Part shown: in pieces, positions 51,151 to 61,120 of the stretch | Position numbering within the stretch: the stretch's first letter is position 1 | Layout: each line of letters begins with the position of its first letter | Assembly: GCF_030811685.1 (NCBI RefSeq) | Contig: NZ_JAUSRF010000003.1 | Coordinates: 248,001-312,000, forward strand | Direction of reading: 5' to 3' | Source of the DNA: Neorhizobium huautlense | GTDB lineage: Bacteria > Pseudomonadota > Alphaproteobacteria > Rhizobiales > Rhizobiaceae | DNA: 64,000 bases | The notes under the pieces: model-generated | Databases searched by the model: none | The model's input: the letters and a program-made list of their open reading frames with translations, nothing else | What the model was told of the DNA's origin: nothing | Program-made: the position numbers and the translations under genes

Positions 51151-52278
51151 TCAGTTAGAGGCCAAGTGGCGTGCTGGCGCAACCTGATCCTGCAGGGCTG
51201 CGACAGCTTGCCCATAGGCCATCATGAACGGACCGACACCCTTCGCGTCGTCCGCCACGACCTCCTCGACGAGATAATAGGCGGGCGAGCCGTCACGATA
51301 CCGACCATTGAAGGGGCCGAGACCCGCAACCTGACAAATGCCGGTGAGACGTGTTTCTCCGGCTTCTGTCACAAGCCGAGTACCGACCAGCGCCTCGACT
51401 GCCTTTTGACCGGCCGCGGTAAGTGCCTGCTCCTCCGATGGTGCAAGATGAAGACCTTCGGGGCGCAGCAGTGCATAAGCGAACATGGCCGAGGCAGATG
51501 TTTCTTCGTAATTGCCTTCGAGGTCCGGGGCATCGAGAACTTGCGGCCAGAGGCCGGATGCTTGCTGTCGCTGGGCAATCGCCTTCAAGATAAGGGCAGT
51601 CTGGTTTCTGAGCGCCGCAGTGGCATGGTCGTCCGGCAGAACCGCGAAAATGTCGACCAGCGCCATCGCCTGCCAGCCCATGGCGCGAGCCCAGACAGCC
51701 GGGGATTTGCCGGTGACGGGATCGGCCCATTTTTCCACGCGGCTGTCGTCATAACCATGCACATGCATGCCGCCGCCGATGGCGGTCAGGGCAAGGGCTG
51801 TTGCCAGTTGCTGCAGGGCATCGCTGATCCGCGACGTTTCTCCGGTCGCCAGCGCATATTCCACCTGGAAGGGCAGACCCATGTAGAGGCCGTCCAGCCA
51901 GACCTGCGAGTGATAGCGTTTCTTGTGCCAGTAATTGCCGGCGGGAATGCGAGGATGGGCGTCCAGCTGGTCGATCAGGCGTTTTGCGGCAGTCATGTAG
52001 CGCGGGTCGCCGGTCTCCCGGCCGAGAAACAGCAGGGCACGACCGGGCAGGATATTGTCGATATTGAACTCGTCGGGCGTGTAACCTGCGAGGCTGCCAT
52101 CGGCTCCCACCTGCGGGGCGATGAGACGCAGGAGATGATCGAGCCAGCGTTGTTCGCCGGTTGCCTTGTAGAGCAGTTCCAGGCCGCGATAGATGCAACC
52201 GTCTTCATAACACCAGGAGCCGTTCTTGTAGGCTTCATAGCGGCTGCAATATTGGTCAAAATAGTCGATGGGTTTCAT
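51151..52278 (-). CDS. GH105 unsaturated galacturonyl/rhamnogalacturonyl hydrolase (YteR-like)
   Basis: The 375-residue protein is an alpha/alpha-barrel hydrolase that removes the 4,5-unsaturated galacturonate left by pectate or rhamnogalacturonan lyases. The catalytic Asp is Asp129 in Q-V-W-L-D-G-L-Y-M; other family blocks are W-A-R-A-M-G-W and E-T-S-A-S-A-M. No signal peptide is present, so it acts on imported oligosaccharides. The ATG at 52278 overlaps the GH28 stop codon by four bases. Confidence 0.88.
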   Translation of the reverse strand: MKPIDYFDQYCSRYEAYKNGSWCYEDGCIYRGLELLYKATGEQRWLDHLLRLIAPQVGADGSLAGYTPDEFNIDNILPGRALLFLGRETGDPRYMTAAKRLIDQLDAHPRIPAGNYWHKKRYHSQVWLDGLYMGLPFQVEYALATGETSRISDALQQLATALALTAIGGGMHVHGYDDSRVEKWADPVTGKSPAVWARAMGWQAMALVDIFAVLPDDHATAALRNQTALILKAIAQRQQASGLWPQVLDAPDLEGNYEETSASAMFAYALLRPEGLHLAPSEEQALTAAGQKAVEALVGTRLVTEAGETRLTGICQVAGLGPFNGRYRDGSPAYYLVEEVVADDAKGVGPFMMAYGQAVAALQDQVAPARHLASN

Positions 52279-53840
52279 GAGGCGGCCAATAGGTTCGGGA
52301 GGGAAATCGGGTCGGGTGAGAGAAGTTTCTGGTCGTCGCAATCGACCTCCGCGTATTCGCAGAGAATGCCTTGGTGACGCATGTCGCGAACACCATCCGC
52401 CATAATCGGCGGTGCGGCGGTCGCGTTCGGATCGTTTGAGTGAATGCGAAGGCGGCGGATACGGATGTTACGGATCGGCATTTCCGGCAGGCCGAGGAAA
52501 ACGCCCGCGGCTAGCGCCAGATCGTGCACATCGACATCTTCGACGAGGATGCCATCGATCTGTGGCGTGCCTTCCACGACCGGTGCCGGTTGGCGAGATT
52601 GGACCCAATCGGCGTGGCCGTCGGGATCGCAGAAGTAATGGGCGTTGGCGGATAGCGGCACCAGCACGCCATCCATCATGACACGGCGCATGTTGATGTT
52701 GCTGATCACTCCGCCTCGGCCACGCCGCGTCTTCAGGCGCAGGCCGCGATCCGTGCCGATCATGTCGCAATCCTCGACCGTCACGTCATGCACGCCACCG
52801 GACATTTCCGAGCCGATGACGACCCCGCCATGGCCGCGCTCCATCAGGCAATGGCGGATCTGGACATTGCGGGTTTCTGCCAGATGATCTGCCTCGCCGT
52901 CCGAGCCACGTTTCCCGGCCTTGATGGCGATGCAATCGTCGCCAACTGAAAACCGCACACCTTCGACCAGCACATCGGTGCAGCCCTCGGGATCGAAGCC
53001 GTCCGTATTCGGGCTGTCATGCGGCGCCTGAATGTGCAGCCCAACCGCCTTCAGCCTGCTGCACCCTTGCGGATGTACTGTCCATGACGGCGCATTGCGG
53101 ATGGTGAAGCCGAGAAGCGTGACATCCGTGCAACCGACGAGATGCAGGCCGCGCGGACGACGCGCACCGTCGCGGGTTTCCTTCGGCCATGTCCACCAGT
53201 CGCCGGCATTTCCGGAGCCGTCCAGAATGCCCTTGCCTTCGATCGTCAGGTTTTGCGCGCCGATGGCGTGTACGGGTGCGGCAAAGCAGGCTTCCGGCAA
53301 GCCTTCCCAGCTGCCGAGCATGTTTCCGGCATCGTTACGGGCGGGCAGAATCGGCCAACCGTCGCGCAGGCTGGGCGCGCGAAGAACGGCGCCTTCGGCC
53401 AGATGCAATGTCATGTCGCTTCGAAGTGCCAGCGGCAGCGTTGTCCACGTGCCGGCCCCGACATAAAGGGTTCCGCCGCTCGGAACGTAAGCCAAAGCGG
53501 CTTTGAACTTGTCGGCATTCTCCTTTGCAGCCGCCAGATCGTTGAGGTCCGTACCGGCAACAAGTCCAAAATATGCAGCATTGACCATGCCGGCGCAGGG
53601 GAGCGTCTGAAAATGAAAGTCGTAAAAACCTTCGATGACAAGCCGATAACGCGTGTCGGTGTCCAGCCCGTCGATCAGCGTCACGACCTTTTCGGTGGTC
53701 CCCTCTTGCGCGCTCTCGTTTTCGCCGGCCTTGAACAGCCGCCAGGCAAGCGGTTGTGGCAAGGTGTAGCGTGCGCCGGGCACAGGCAATCTTATGGCCG
53801 CGATCCGGGCGGAGATCGCAACTGCAATGGCTTCATTCAT
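52275..53840 (-). CDS. GH28 polygalacturonase-family hydrolase, apparently cytoplasmic
   Basis: The 521-residue protein has the four GH28 motifs: N-T-D (278-280), G-D-D (300-302), G-H-G-G (336-339) and R-L-K (368-370), so the catalytic aspartates are intact. The first 80 or so residues look like a fibronectin-III-type domain as in bacterial exo-polygalacturonases. There is no signal peptide at the chosen ATG and none upstream, suggesting action on imported oligogalacturonides. It resembles the plant-inducible picA type of Agrobacterium (inference). Confidence 0.88.
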   Translation of the reverse strand: MNEAIAVAISARIAAIRLPVPGARYTLPQPLAWRLFKAGENESAQEGTTEKVVTLIDGLDTDTRYRLVIEGFYDFHFQTLPCAGMVNAAYFGLVAGTDLNDLAAAKENADKFKAALAYVPSGGTLYVGAGTWTTLPLALRSDMTLHLAEGAVLRAPSLRDGWPILPARNDAGNMLGSWEGLPEACFAAPVHAIGAQNLTIEGKGILDGSGNAGDWWTWPKETRDGARRPRGLHLVGCTDVTLLGFTIRNAPSWTVHPQGCSRLKAVGLHIQAPHDSPNTDGFDPEGCTDVLVEGVRFSVGDDCIAIKAGKRGSDGEADHLAETRNVQIRHCLMERGHGGVVIGSEMSGGVHDVTVEDCDMIGTDRGLRLKTRRGRGGVISNINMRRVMMDGVLVPLSANAHYFCDPDGHADWVQSRQPAPVVEGTPQIDGILVEDVDVHDLALAAGVFLGLPEMPIRNIRIRRLRIHSNDPNATAAPPIMADGVRDMRHQGILCEYAEVDCDDQKLLSPDPISLPNLLAAS

Positions 53841-53901
53841 GTTGGCTCTCTCGGGTCAGTGGCCACCCGGCATGGCGCCGGGTGGCTGGCGTCATTGTCG
53901 C

Positions 53902-55170
53902 TCAGTCGAACTTCTGGAGCGCGTCGTTGACGCCCTCGATGATCTGTTCGGCCGCTTCCATTTCATCGATCTGCTCGTAGGCATATTCTTCAAGCGTATC
54001 GATGATGATGCCGCGAATGACAGGGTTTTCGTTGAAGGGCGAAATCGTCGGGCCGCTGGCTTTCATGACGATATCGTTGGCGGCGCGGACTTCCGGTTCG
54101 CCTGTATTGGCCAGACGTGCCATGGCTGCCTTGGATGCCGGAATGCCACGCGAGGTGCCGAGAATATCGATGCCCTCGGGTTCGTTCAGCAGGCAGTTGG
54201 TGATCTGTGCTGCCGCTTCCTGATTTTTCGAGTTTTTCGAAATGGAGAACACCATGGACGGTTTGCGGAACACGCCTTCGGTGACGCCATTGGCCATGGT
54301 CAGCATCGGTACCGGCTTCAGTACCTGACCTTCCTTCAGCGGGTCGGCATATTTCGAATAGGTGGAATCCCACTCGTAGGAACCGGCGATCTTGCCTTCC
54401 GACCATGCCGGCTTTTCGAACAGATTGACGTTGCCATCCGCCGCTTCCTGTTTCTGCGAGCGGATCGCGCCGGTTTCCACCAGCTTGCCGAGGAAACCGA
54501 TGCCCGCGGCCAGTTCCTCAGGCGTCCAAGCGACACGGTTGGTCTTCGGGTCGACCATGTCCTTGCCTGTTGCCTGCGTGATGACCAGCGCCATCAGCAG
54601 ATGCGCGGTCTCCTTGACGGCATTGAGCGTGTAATAATCCGGCCCCAGCTTCTCCTTGACCGTCTTGGTCATTTCGAAAAACTCGTCCCAGGTTTTCGGA
54701 ACGGCGACGCCGGCCTTTTCGAGTGTTGTCGTGTTGAAGAAGAACACGCGGCCGCTGGTGGAGACCGACAGGCCCTGCAACACGCCGTTCGTCGAACCGG
54801 AAGCCAGATCCGCTTCCGTCCAGTTCGAAAGGTCTATGCCCTTCAGCGTCCGTAGATCGGCAAAGCCGGTGCCGTCCTTGGAAAACAGCGGCAGCCACGG
54901 CCAGTTGACCTGAACGATGTCGGCCTCCGTCTTGCCGGCCATCTGGGTGGTCAGCTTTTCGAGATAGCCGTCAAAGCCGGTGAATTCGCCCTTGATCGTG
55001 TGACCGTATTTCGTGCCACATGCCGCGATCGCCTTCTGTGTCGCCACATGCCGGCTCTCACCACCCCACCACGACATGCGCAGTTCCGCCGCTCCCGCTG
55101 ACGGTGCCATGGCGATGAGACCGAGTGCCGTACCGGCCATGATGACCGATGTTTTCAATATGCCCTTCAT
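53902..55170 (-). CDS. Sugar ABC importer binding protein (family 1), probably pectin oligosaccharide
   Basis: The 422-residue precursor has a signal peptide (cleavage near A-G-A-A-E) and an L-R-M-S-W-W-G-G-E-S-R start typical of family 1 sugar-binding proteins. As first gene upstream of GH28 and GH105 and downstream of two permeases and an ATPase, it likely binds oligogalacturonides or rhamnogalacturonides (TogB-like role). Confidence 0.85.
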   Translation of the reverse strand: MKGILKTSVIMAGTALGLIAMAPSAGAAELRMSWWGGESRHVATQKAIAACGTKYGHTIKGEFTGFDGYLEKLTTQMAGKTEADIVQVNWPWLPLFSKDGTGFADLRTLKGIDLSNWTEADLASGSTNGVLQGLSVSTSGRVFFFNTTTLEKAGVAVPKTWDEFFEMTKTVKEKLGPDYYTLNAVKETAHLLMALVITQATGKDMVDPKTNRVAWTPEELAAGIGFLGKLVETGAIRSQKQEAADGNVNLFEKPAWSEGKIAGSYEWDSTYSKYADPLKEGQVLKPVPMLTMANGVTEGVFRKPSMVFSISKNSKNQEAAAQITNCLLNEPEGIDILGTSRGIPASKAAMARLANTGEPEVRAANDIVMKASGPTISPFNENPVIRGIIIDTLEEYAYEQIDEMEAAEQIIEGVNDALQKFD

Positions 55171-55191
55171 AAGTTTTCCTCCTCTTTGAAA

Positions 55192-56307
55192 TTAGGCCGC
55201 GATGCTGCCTCCAAGCAGCGAAACGTTGCGGCCGTCCGATTTATCGAAAATGTGAAGTGTCTTTGGATCCGGGCGCAGGCGCACGACATCCGATTCCGCG
55301 CGTGCCTCGAATTCCGCAGCACCCACGACGCTGATCAGGCGATGCCCCTCGCAGTCGGCATGCATGTAGACTTCGTGGCCCATGAACTCCGCGTTGACGA
55401 GTTTGGCCCGCAGCGCCGGGCCTTCGGACACCAGCGAAAACTGCTGGGGCCGAATCCCGAGCACGGCCTGGTCCGGCTGGCCGGAAAGTCGGCCGCCCAG
55501 TTCATTGCCGAGCGCCAGACGCTGGCCGCCCATGACGAATTCGCCGCCTTCCATGGCGCCTTCGATGAGGTTCATCTCCGGCGTGCCGATGAAGCCGGCG
55601 ACGAACAGGTTTGCCGGCGCGTTGTAGAGTTCCTTCGGGGTTGCGACCTGCATGATGCGTCCGGCCTGCATGACACAGATACGGTCGCCCATGGTCATGG
55701 CTTCCGTCTGGTCATGCGTGACATAAACGACGGTCGGTGAACTGCCTTCCGCCTTCATCTGGCGATGCAGATCGGTAATGCGAACGCGCATCGAGGCACG
55801 CAGTTTCGCGTCGAGGTTCGACAGCGGCTCGTCGAACAGGAAGACGCCGGGGTTCTTGATCAGTGCACGGCCGAGCGCAACACGCTGGGCCTGCCCGCCC
55901 GAAAGCTGTTTTGGCAGGCGATCGAGCAAAGGTTCGATTTCCAGAATTTCCGCGACCTTGTCGACTGCCGCTGCGATTTCCGCTTTCGGCCGGCCGGCGA
56001 TCCGCAGGCCGAAGGAGAGATTGCCGCGCACTTTCATATGCGGATAGAGCGCATAGTTCTGGAAGACCATGGCGATCTGCCGTTTGCTTGGTGACAGGTC
56101 GTTGACGCGCTGGTCTCCGATAAGGATGTCGCCGCCGGTGATTTCCTCGAGGCCGGCGATCATGCGCAGCGTCGTCGACTTGGCGCAGCCCGACGGGCCG
56201 ACCAGAACCATGAACTCGCCGTCATGGATATCGAGGTTGAGGCCGTGAACGACCTTGTTGGTCTTGTTATAGGTTTTTTCGAGATTTTTCAGTTGTACCT
56301 GTGCCAT
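55192..56307 (-). CDS. Sugar ABC importer ATPase (UgpC/MsmK type) with unusual Walker A
   Basis: The 371-residue ATPase has signature L-S-G-G-Q-A-Q-R-V, Walker B V-F-L-F-D-E-P-L-S-N-L-D and a C-terminal TOBE regulatory domain (about 235-371). Walker A reads G-P-S-G-C-A-K-S-T, with Ala42 in place of the usual Gly; the DNA codon is GCC, so this is not a reading error on my part. The lysine and serine remain. The ATG at 56307 was chosen by family start and a 1-base gap to the permease gene. Confidence 0.88.
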   Translation of the reverse strand: MAQVQLKNLEKTYNKTNKVVHGLNLDIHDGEFMVLVGPSGCAKSTTLRMIAGLEEITGGDILIGDQRVNDLSPSKRQIAMVFQNYALYPHMKVRGNLSFGLRIAGRPKAEIAAAVDKVAEILEIEPLLDRLPKQLSGGQAQRVALGRALIKNPGVFLFDEPLSNLDAKLRASMRVRITDLHRQMKAEGSSPTVVYVTHDQTEAMTMGDRICVMQAGRIMQVATPKELYNAPANLFVAGFIGTPEMNLIEGAMEGGEFVMGGQRLALGNELGGRLSGQPDQAVLGIRPQQFSLVSEGPALRAKLVNAEFMGHEVYMHADCEGHRLISVVGAAEFEARAESDVVRLRPDPKTLHIFDKSDGRNVSLLGGSIAA

Positions 56308-56308
56308 G

Positions 56309-57217
56309 TCAGCCCTTCCTGCCTCCCGCAGAAATCCCTTCGATGAAGTAGCGTTGCGCTGCAAAGAACACGACGAGCGCAGGCGTGATCGTCAGTACCG
56401 ACATCGCCAGGATGCGGTTCCATTCGAAGGCTTCGGTTGTATCGATTGAGAGTTTGAGCGCGAGGCTCACCGGATATTTGTCGACGGACGAGATGTAGAT
56501 CAGCGGTCCGAGAAAATCGTTCATCGTCCACATGAACTGGAACAGGCAGACCGAGACCAGCGCCGGGCCGAGCATGGGCACGACAATGAAGACCAGCGTC
56601 TGCAGGCTGTTGGCCCCATCGACACGGGCCGCTTCCTCCATATCCGTCGGCAGCGAGCGCAAAAACTGCACCAGCATGAAGACGAAGAAGGCATCACCCG
56701 CGAGTGCCGAGGGCACCCAGAGCGGCAGAAAACTGTCGAGCCAGCCGAGATCCCGGAAGAGAATATATTGCGGGATGCGGGTGACGACATTGGGCAGAAG
56801 CAGGACGGCGATGACCGAGCCGAACAGGATTTTCTTGAACGGAAAATCGAAGCGCGCGAAGGCGTAAGCCACCATCGTGCAGGAGATCGCCGTGCCGATG
56901 ACCTTTGGCAGGATGATCAGGAACGAATTCCAGAAAAACCGGCCGAACGTATAGGGCGTCGATGTCTGCCAGCCGCGAACATAACCCTCCACCGTCGGGC
57001 TGTTCGGCAGGAAGCCTGCGCCGGAAAAGATTTCCGAATTGGTCTTGAAGCTCGCGCCGACCAGCCAGATCAGCGGGTAGAGCATCAGAAAGCCGACGCC
57101 GAAGAGAAGCGCGTAGCGGACGACCGAAGAGATCAGGTCCATGCGAGCCCGCTTTGCGGCGGCGGCCTCGTCTTGTGTGCGGATCGATGTTGTGTTGGAC
57201 AAATGGATGTCTGTCAT
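56309..57217 (-). CDS. Sugar ABC importer permease (MalG type)
   Basis: The 302-residue inner-membrane protein has about six helices. The permease loop E-A-A-R-V-D-G-A-N-S-L-Q-T is at about residue 200. N-terminal residues 1-30 are hydrophilic. It is three bases from the partner permease gene and should form the channel with it. Confidence 0.88.
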   Translation of the reverse strand: MTDIHLSNTTSIRTQDEAAAAKRARMDLISSVVRYALLFGVGFLMLYPLIWLVGASFKTNSEIFSGAGFLPNSPTVEGYVRGWQTSTPYTFGRFFWNSFLIILPKVIGTAISCTMVAYAFARFDFPFKKILFGSVIAVLLLPNVVTRIPQYILFRDLGWLDSFLPLWVPSALAGDAFFVFMLVQFLRSLPTDMEEAARVDGANSLQTLVFIVVPMLGPALVSVCLFQFMWTMNDFLGPLIYISSVDKYPVSLALKLSIDTTEAFEWNRILAMSVLTITPALVVFFAAQRYFIEGISAGGRKG

Positions 57218-57220
57218 GGC

Positions 57221-58102
57221 TCAGCTCCTCTTGTCGCCGGCGTAATAGACCCACTTTTTCGACGACCAGAAGGCCACGAGGGTCAGGACCATGATGATGG
57301 CGAAGAGCACCCAGGCGATCGCCGAGGCATAGCCCATGTTGAACTTCTTGAAGGCTTCCTCGTAGATGTAGAGGGGCAGGAGATAGGTGGATTTCAGCGG
57401 GCCGCCCTGCGTGATGATGTAGGGGCCATTGAACTCTTGGAATGCCTGAACCATCTGCATGACGAGGTTGAAGAAGATGACCGGCGTCAGAAGCGGCAGG
57501 GTGACGAAGATGAAGGTCGTGACCTTGCCGGCGCCATCGATGGAGGCCGCCTCATAGAGCGACTTGTCGATCGACTGCAGGGCGGCCAGAAAGATCACCA
57601 TCGCAGAGCCGAACTGCCAGCAACGCAGAAGCGTGATGGTGAACAGCGCATTGGTCGGATCGCCGAACCAGTCCACCGGGCCGAAACCCAGCGTGGCGAT
57701 CGCCATGTTGACGAGGCCTTCGGTGGAAAACAGGTAACGCCACAGAACGGCGATGGCGATCGAGCCGCCGAGGATCGACGGCACGTAAAAGGCCGTGCGG
57801 AAAACGTTGATGAACTTCAGCTTGTAATTCAGGATTGCCGCGATGAAGAGCGCGAAGGCCAGCTTCAGCGGTACCGTGCTGAACACGTAAAGAAGCGTGA
57901 CGCTCAGTGATTTTTCAAAAGTGCGGTCGCGGGTGAAAAGTCTTTGGTAATTGGAAAGCCCGGTCCATTGCGGGCTGCTCATCAGGTCGTAGCTGGTGAA
58001 ACTGAGATAAAGCGACGACAGAAACGGTATGGCCGTGAAGATGACAAGGCCGATCAGATAGGGCGCCAGATAGGCGTAACCTAACAAACGTTGTGACCTC
58101 AT
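57221..58102 (-). CDS. Sugar ABC importer permease (MalF type)
   Basis: The 293-residue inner-membrane protein has six helices and begins L-G-Y-A-Y-L-A-P-Y-L-I-G-L, typical of this family. The permease loop is Y-E-A-A-S-I-D-G-A-G-K (about residue 185). It is the first gene of the pectin oligosaccharide operon, divergent from the AraC gene. Confidence 0.88.
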   Translation of the reverse strand: MRSQRLLGYAYLAPYLIGLVIFTAIPFLSSLYLSFTSYDLMSSPQWTGLSNYQRLFTRDRTFEKSLSVTLLYVFSTVPLKLAFALFIAAILNYKLKFINVFRTAFYVPSILGGSIAIAVLWRYLFSTEGLVNMAIATLGFGPVDWFGDPTNALFTITLLRCWQFGSAMVIFLAALQSIDKSLYEAASIDGAGKVTTFIFVTLPLLTPVIFFNLVMQMVQAFQEFNGPYIITQGGPLKSTYLLPLYIYEEAFKKFNMGYASAIAWVLFAIIMVLTLVAFWSSKKWVYYAGDKRS

Positions 58103-58314
58103 GTCATGCCTCCGGGCGGCAAAAACCGGCCTTTCAAGGCAAATACATTTTTGTGCAAATCCAATTCCTCCTCCAGCCGGAAAGTGCAGGGCTGTTATGC
58201 GTCAGGCACTTAGCTATCAATCTAAACAAAGATCAATTTGCTCGTTTGAGCTGTAATACTCGTGACATAATGGGATTTTCGTCCCAGAATGAATAAACAA
58301 AGGCGGGAAAAAAG
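58103..58314. promoter_or_regulatory. Divergent promoter region of the pectin operon and araC-type gene
   Basis: The 212-base gap is more AT-rich than the flanking genes and must contain promoters for both directions. An inverted repeat TGGGA-N6-TCCCA (58271-58286) lies shortly before the araC-type gene. I do not see a -35/-10 pair that I would trust. Confidence 0.5.
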
Positions 58315-59226
58315 ATGGACGAAATCGAAGGTGGTATTCTCTCCAGCATAACGCCGTCCGCGCTGGCGCTGAACCTGACGCGCGCCACCATCAAGATGGA
58401 GCATTCACGCACCTGGAGGATCGACAAGACCAACCCCGTGGAGGATCTCGTGATCTGTCTGGAAGGGAGCGGGCAATATGTGATCGAGGGGGAACGCCGG
58501 GTCATGCAGCCGGGCGACGCGATGCTCGTTCGGCGCGGCCAGCGGTTTCGCGGATGGAATCAGGGGCAGATGAACTACACCGGCATCGCCCAGCATTTTA
58601 CGCTCGACATCTACGGCAAACATGACCTCATCGCGCAGATGCGATTGCGGCCAGTTGTGCGTTTGAAGAAATGGGCATTGCTGGAGCCGCTCGTGCGACA
58701 ATATCGCCAGACGGCGCCGCCATCATCGATCACGCTCAGCCAGCACCATCTCTTCATGTATCTGCTGATCGCCTATATCGAGGACGCGTTTATCGGTTGG
58801 CAGGACAGCGCGACCTATCAGGCCGAGGGAGCGGATGCGCTCGATCTGGCCGTGATGAAGGCTGTCGCGATGATTGCTGCCAATCCGCTCGATGTGGATA
58901 TCGCCGAGGACGCCGTTGAGGCGTCGCCGTTCAATGACGATTATTTTCTGCGTGAGTTCAAGAAGAGGGTTGGGCAGACGCCGCGCAAATATCAGGAGCT
59001 CAAGCGCATGGAGCGCGCCATGCACCTGCTGGAGACCGGAATGCCGGTTGCCGCGGCGGCCGCGGAAGTCGGTTATGCTGATCCCTATTATTTCTCACGA
59101 ATGTTCCGCAGAACGATGGGCCTCAGTCCGCGGGATCACGTCAAGCGCGTCAAGCGGAACCGCAATGGCGGCCTGCTTCGTTTCGACGAGGCGGAGCAGG
59201 AGCGTTTGATGAATATGGAGGGCTGA
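58315..59226 (+). CDS. AraC family regulator of pectin utilisation
   Basis: The 303-residue protein has an N-terminal cupin-like sensing domain (about 20-110, with G-S-G-Q-Y-V-I-E-G-E and Q-P-G-D-A-M-L-V) and C-terminal tandem helix-turn-helix motifs (about 200-285, with A-A-A-E-V-G-Y-A-D-P-Y-Y-F-S-R-M-F-R). The second helix is the well-conserved AraC signature. It is divergent from the importer and hydrolase operon, so it is the likely activator in response to pectin fragments. Confidence 0.88.
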   Translation: MDEIEGGILSSITPSALALNLTRATIKMEHSRTWRIDKTNPVEDLVICLEGSGQYVIEGERRVMQPGDAMLVRRGQRFRGWNQGQMNYTGIAQHFTLDIYGKHDLIAQMRLRPVVRLKKWALLEPLVRQYRQTAPPSSITLSQHHLFMYLLIAYIEDAFIGWQDSATYQAEGADALDLAVMKAVAMIAANPLDVDIAEDAVEASPFNDDYFLREFKKRVGQTPRKYQELKRMERAMHLLETGMPVAAAAAEVGYADPYYFSRMFRRTMGLSPRDHVKRVKRNRNGGLLRFDEAEQERLMNMEG

Positions 59227-59248
59227 GATGGCGTGACTGGAAATGGCC

Positions 59249-60895
59249 TCATGCCGCGCGTCCGGCGGCCCTGCCGGAAAAGATGCAGCCGCCGAGAAAC
59301 GTGCCTTCCAGCGCGCGATATCCATGATAACCGCCACCGCCGAAACCGGCCGCTTCGCCACAGGCATAAAGGCCGATTATCGGCTTTCCGTCCTTGCCGA
59401 AAACCTGGCCATCCAGATCGGTTTCCAGCCCGCCCAACGTTTTGCGTGTCAGGATGTGCAGACGCACGGCAATCAATGGTCCCGCTTTCGGATCGAGGAT
59501 CTTGTGCGGTTTTGCCGTACGCATCAGACGATCGCCGATATAGGCCCGCGCCTGTCGCATGGCGACGATCTGCAGGTCCTTGGCAAAGGTGTTCTGCAGT
59601 TCGCGATCACGGGCCTCGATCTGTGTTCGCAGATGACCCAGCGAGATCGGGCGCTCGCCGATCCGGTTCATGCCCTCGACCAGCATTTCCAGCGAATCGG
59701 CCACGACAAAATCCTCGCCATGGTTCTTGAACGCCTCCAGAGGCGGCGTTGCCGATCGGCCCAACCGGCTTCTCAGGAGTAGCGGGATGTTTTTGCCTGT
59801 CAGGTCCGGGTTCTGCTCCGAACCGGAAAGGGCGAACTCCTTCTTGATGATCTGTTGTGTGGTCACGAACCAGGAATGCGAATATCCGCGCCTGCACAAT
59901 TCCTTCAATGTTCCGAGCGAATCGAAGCCGGGGAGGGCGGGCAGCGGCAGCCGGTTGCCGGCTGCATCGAACCACAGGGAAGACGGGCCGGGCAGGATGC
60001 GGATGCCGTGATTCGGCCAGATCGGATCCCAGTTCTTCAGGCCTTCGGTATAATGCCACATGCGATCGGCATTGATGATGTTCGCGCCGGCTGCCGCCGT
60101 ATGTTGCAGCATCAATCCATCGACATGCTGCGGCACGCCGCAGACCATCGTTTTGGGTGGTTCGCCGAGCCGGTCCCTTGGCCAGCTTTGGCGCACCAGC
60201 GTCTCGTTGCCACCGATGCCGCCGCTGGCAACGATGACCGAAGCAGCCGCAATCTCAAAACTCTGCAGCACCTCCCGGCTTGACGGTTTTCCGCGCTCGG
60301 CATCGCTGGGTGCCAGAACCTCACCCGTGACACCTGTCACGGACCCGGCGGTTACCTGCAGGCCGGTCACACGGTGGCGGTGGCGGATATCGACGAGGCC
60401 ATCGGCCCGTGCGGCCAGCACCCTTTCGACGAACGGGGCCAATGTGCCGGGGCCGGTGCCCCATGTGACATGAAAGCGCGGAACCGAATTGCCATGATCC
60501 CCGGCCAGACCGCCACCACGTTCTGCCCAGCCGACCACCGGGAACCAGCGCATGCCGAGCCCATGCAGCCACGGGCGCATCTCGCCGGCGGTGAATTGTA
60601 GATAGGCCTCGGCCCAGCGTTTCGGCCAGAAATCTTCCGCGCGGTCGAAACCGGCTGAGCCGAGCCAGTCCTGACGGGCAAGATCAAGGCTGTCGCGAAT
60701 GCCGAGTCGTCGCTGTTCGGGCGTATCCACCATGAAAAGGCCACCGAGCGACCAGAAGGCCTGTCCGCCAAAACTGCTTTCCGGCTCCTGATCCAGAAGA
60801 ATGACTTTTCGGCCACGCCTGACCAGTTCACACACGGCGACCAGGCCCGCAAGGCCGGCGCCGACAACAACCACGTCGGTCTGCACATCAACCAA
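59249..60895 (-). CDS. FAD-dependent dehydrogenase of the fumarate reductase/ketosteroid dehydrogenase type
   Basis: The 548-residue protein has the N-terminal dinucleotide fold V-V-V-G-A-G-L-A-G-L near residue 12, the acidic end I-L-L-D-Q-E, and a C-terminal FAD motif G-L-Y-A-C-G-E-A-A-G-F-G-G-G-G. Family members reduce or oxidise C-C double bonds, but the substrate is not apparent. TTG at 60895 is chosen since GGGAGGAG lies six bases upstream; a GTG nine bases downstream is an alternative. Neighbours give no clue to pathway. Confidence 0.8.
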   Translation of the reverse strand: MVDVQTDVVVVGAGLAGLVAVCELVRRGRKVILLDQEPESSFGGQAFWSLGGLFMVDTPEQRRLGIRDSLDLARQDWLGSAGFDRAEDFWPKRWAEAYLQFTAGEMRPWLHGLGMRWFPVVGWAERGGGLAGDHGNSVPRFHVTWGTGPGTLAPFVERVLAARADGLVDIRHRHRVTGLQVTAGSVTGVTGEVLAPSDAERGKPSSREVLQSFEIAAASVIVASGGIGGNETLVRQSWPRDRLGEPPKTMVCGVPQHVDGLMLQHTAAAGANIINADRMWHYTEGLKNWDPIWPNHGIRILPGPSSLWFDAAGNRLPLPALPGFDSLGTLKELCRRGYSHSWFVTTQQIIKKEFALSGSEQNPDLTGKNIPLLLRSRLGRSATPPLEAFKNHGEDFVVADSLEMLVEGMNRIGERPISLGHLRTQIEARDRELQNTFAKDLQIVAMRQARAYIGDRLMRTAKPHKILDPKAGPLIAVRLHILTRKTLGGLETDLDGQVFGKDGKPIIGLYACGEAAGFGGGGYHGYRALEGTFLGGCIFSGRAAGRAA

Positions 60896-61120
60896 TTCGA
60901 ACTCCTCCCAGCAGATCAATCGGCAAAACCATTTATTGTCGCTTGCAGGGCGTTGTGCAACTCTGGGTTTTTGAGTGGTTTTTGCCGGAGCCCGGATTTG
61001 CAACGGGCTACCGGGCGGGTTAGATCAGGCATTCATTGTTTGGTGCCGAGTCAGGTGCCTGCCGCCGGCCGGTCCCTTCTGGAGCGGCAATGCCGTTGAC
61101 GTTTCCGAAACGAGAGTTTT

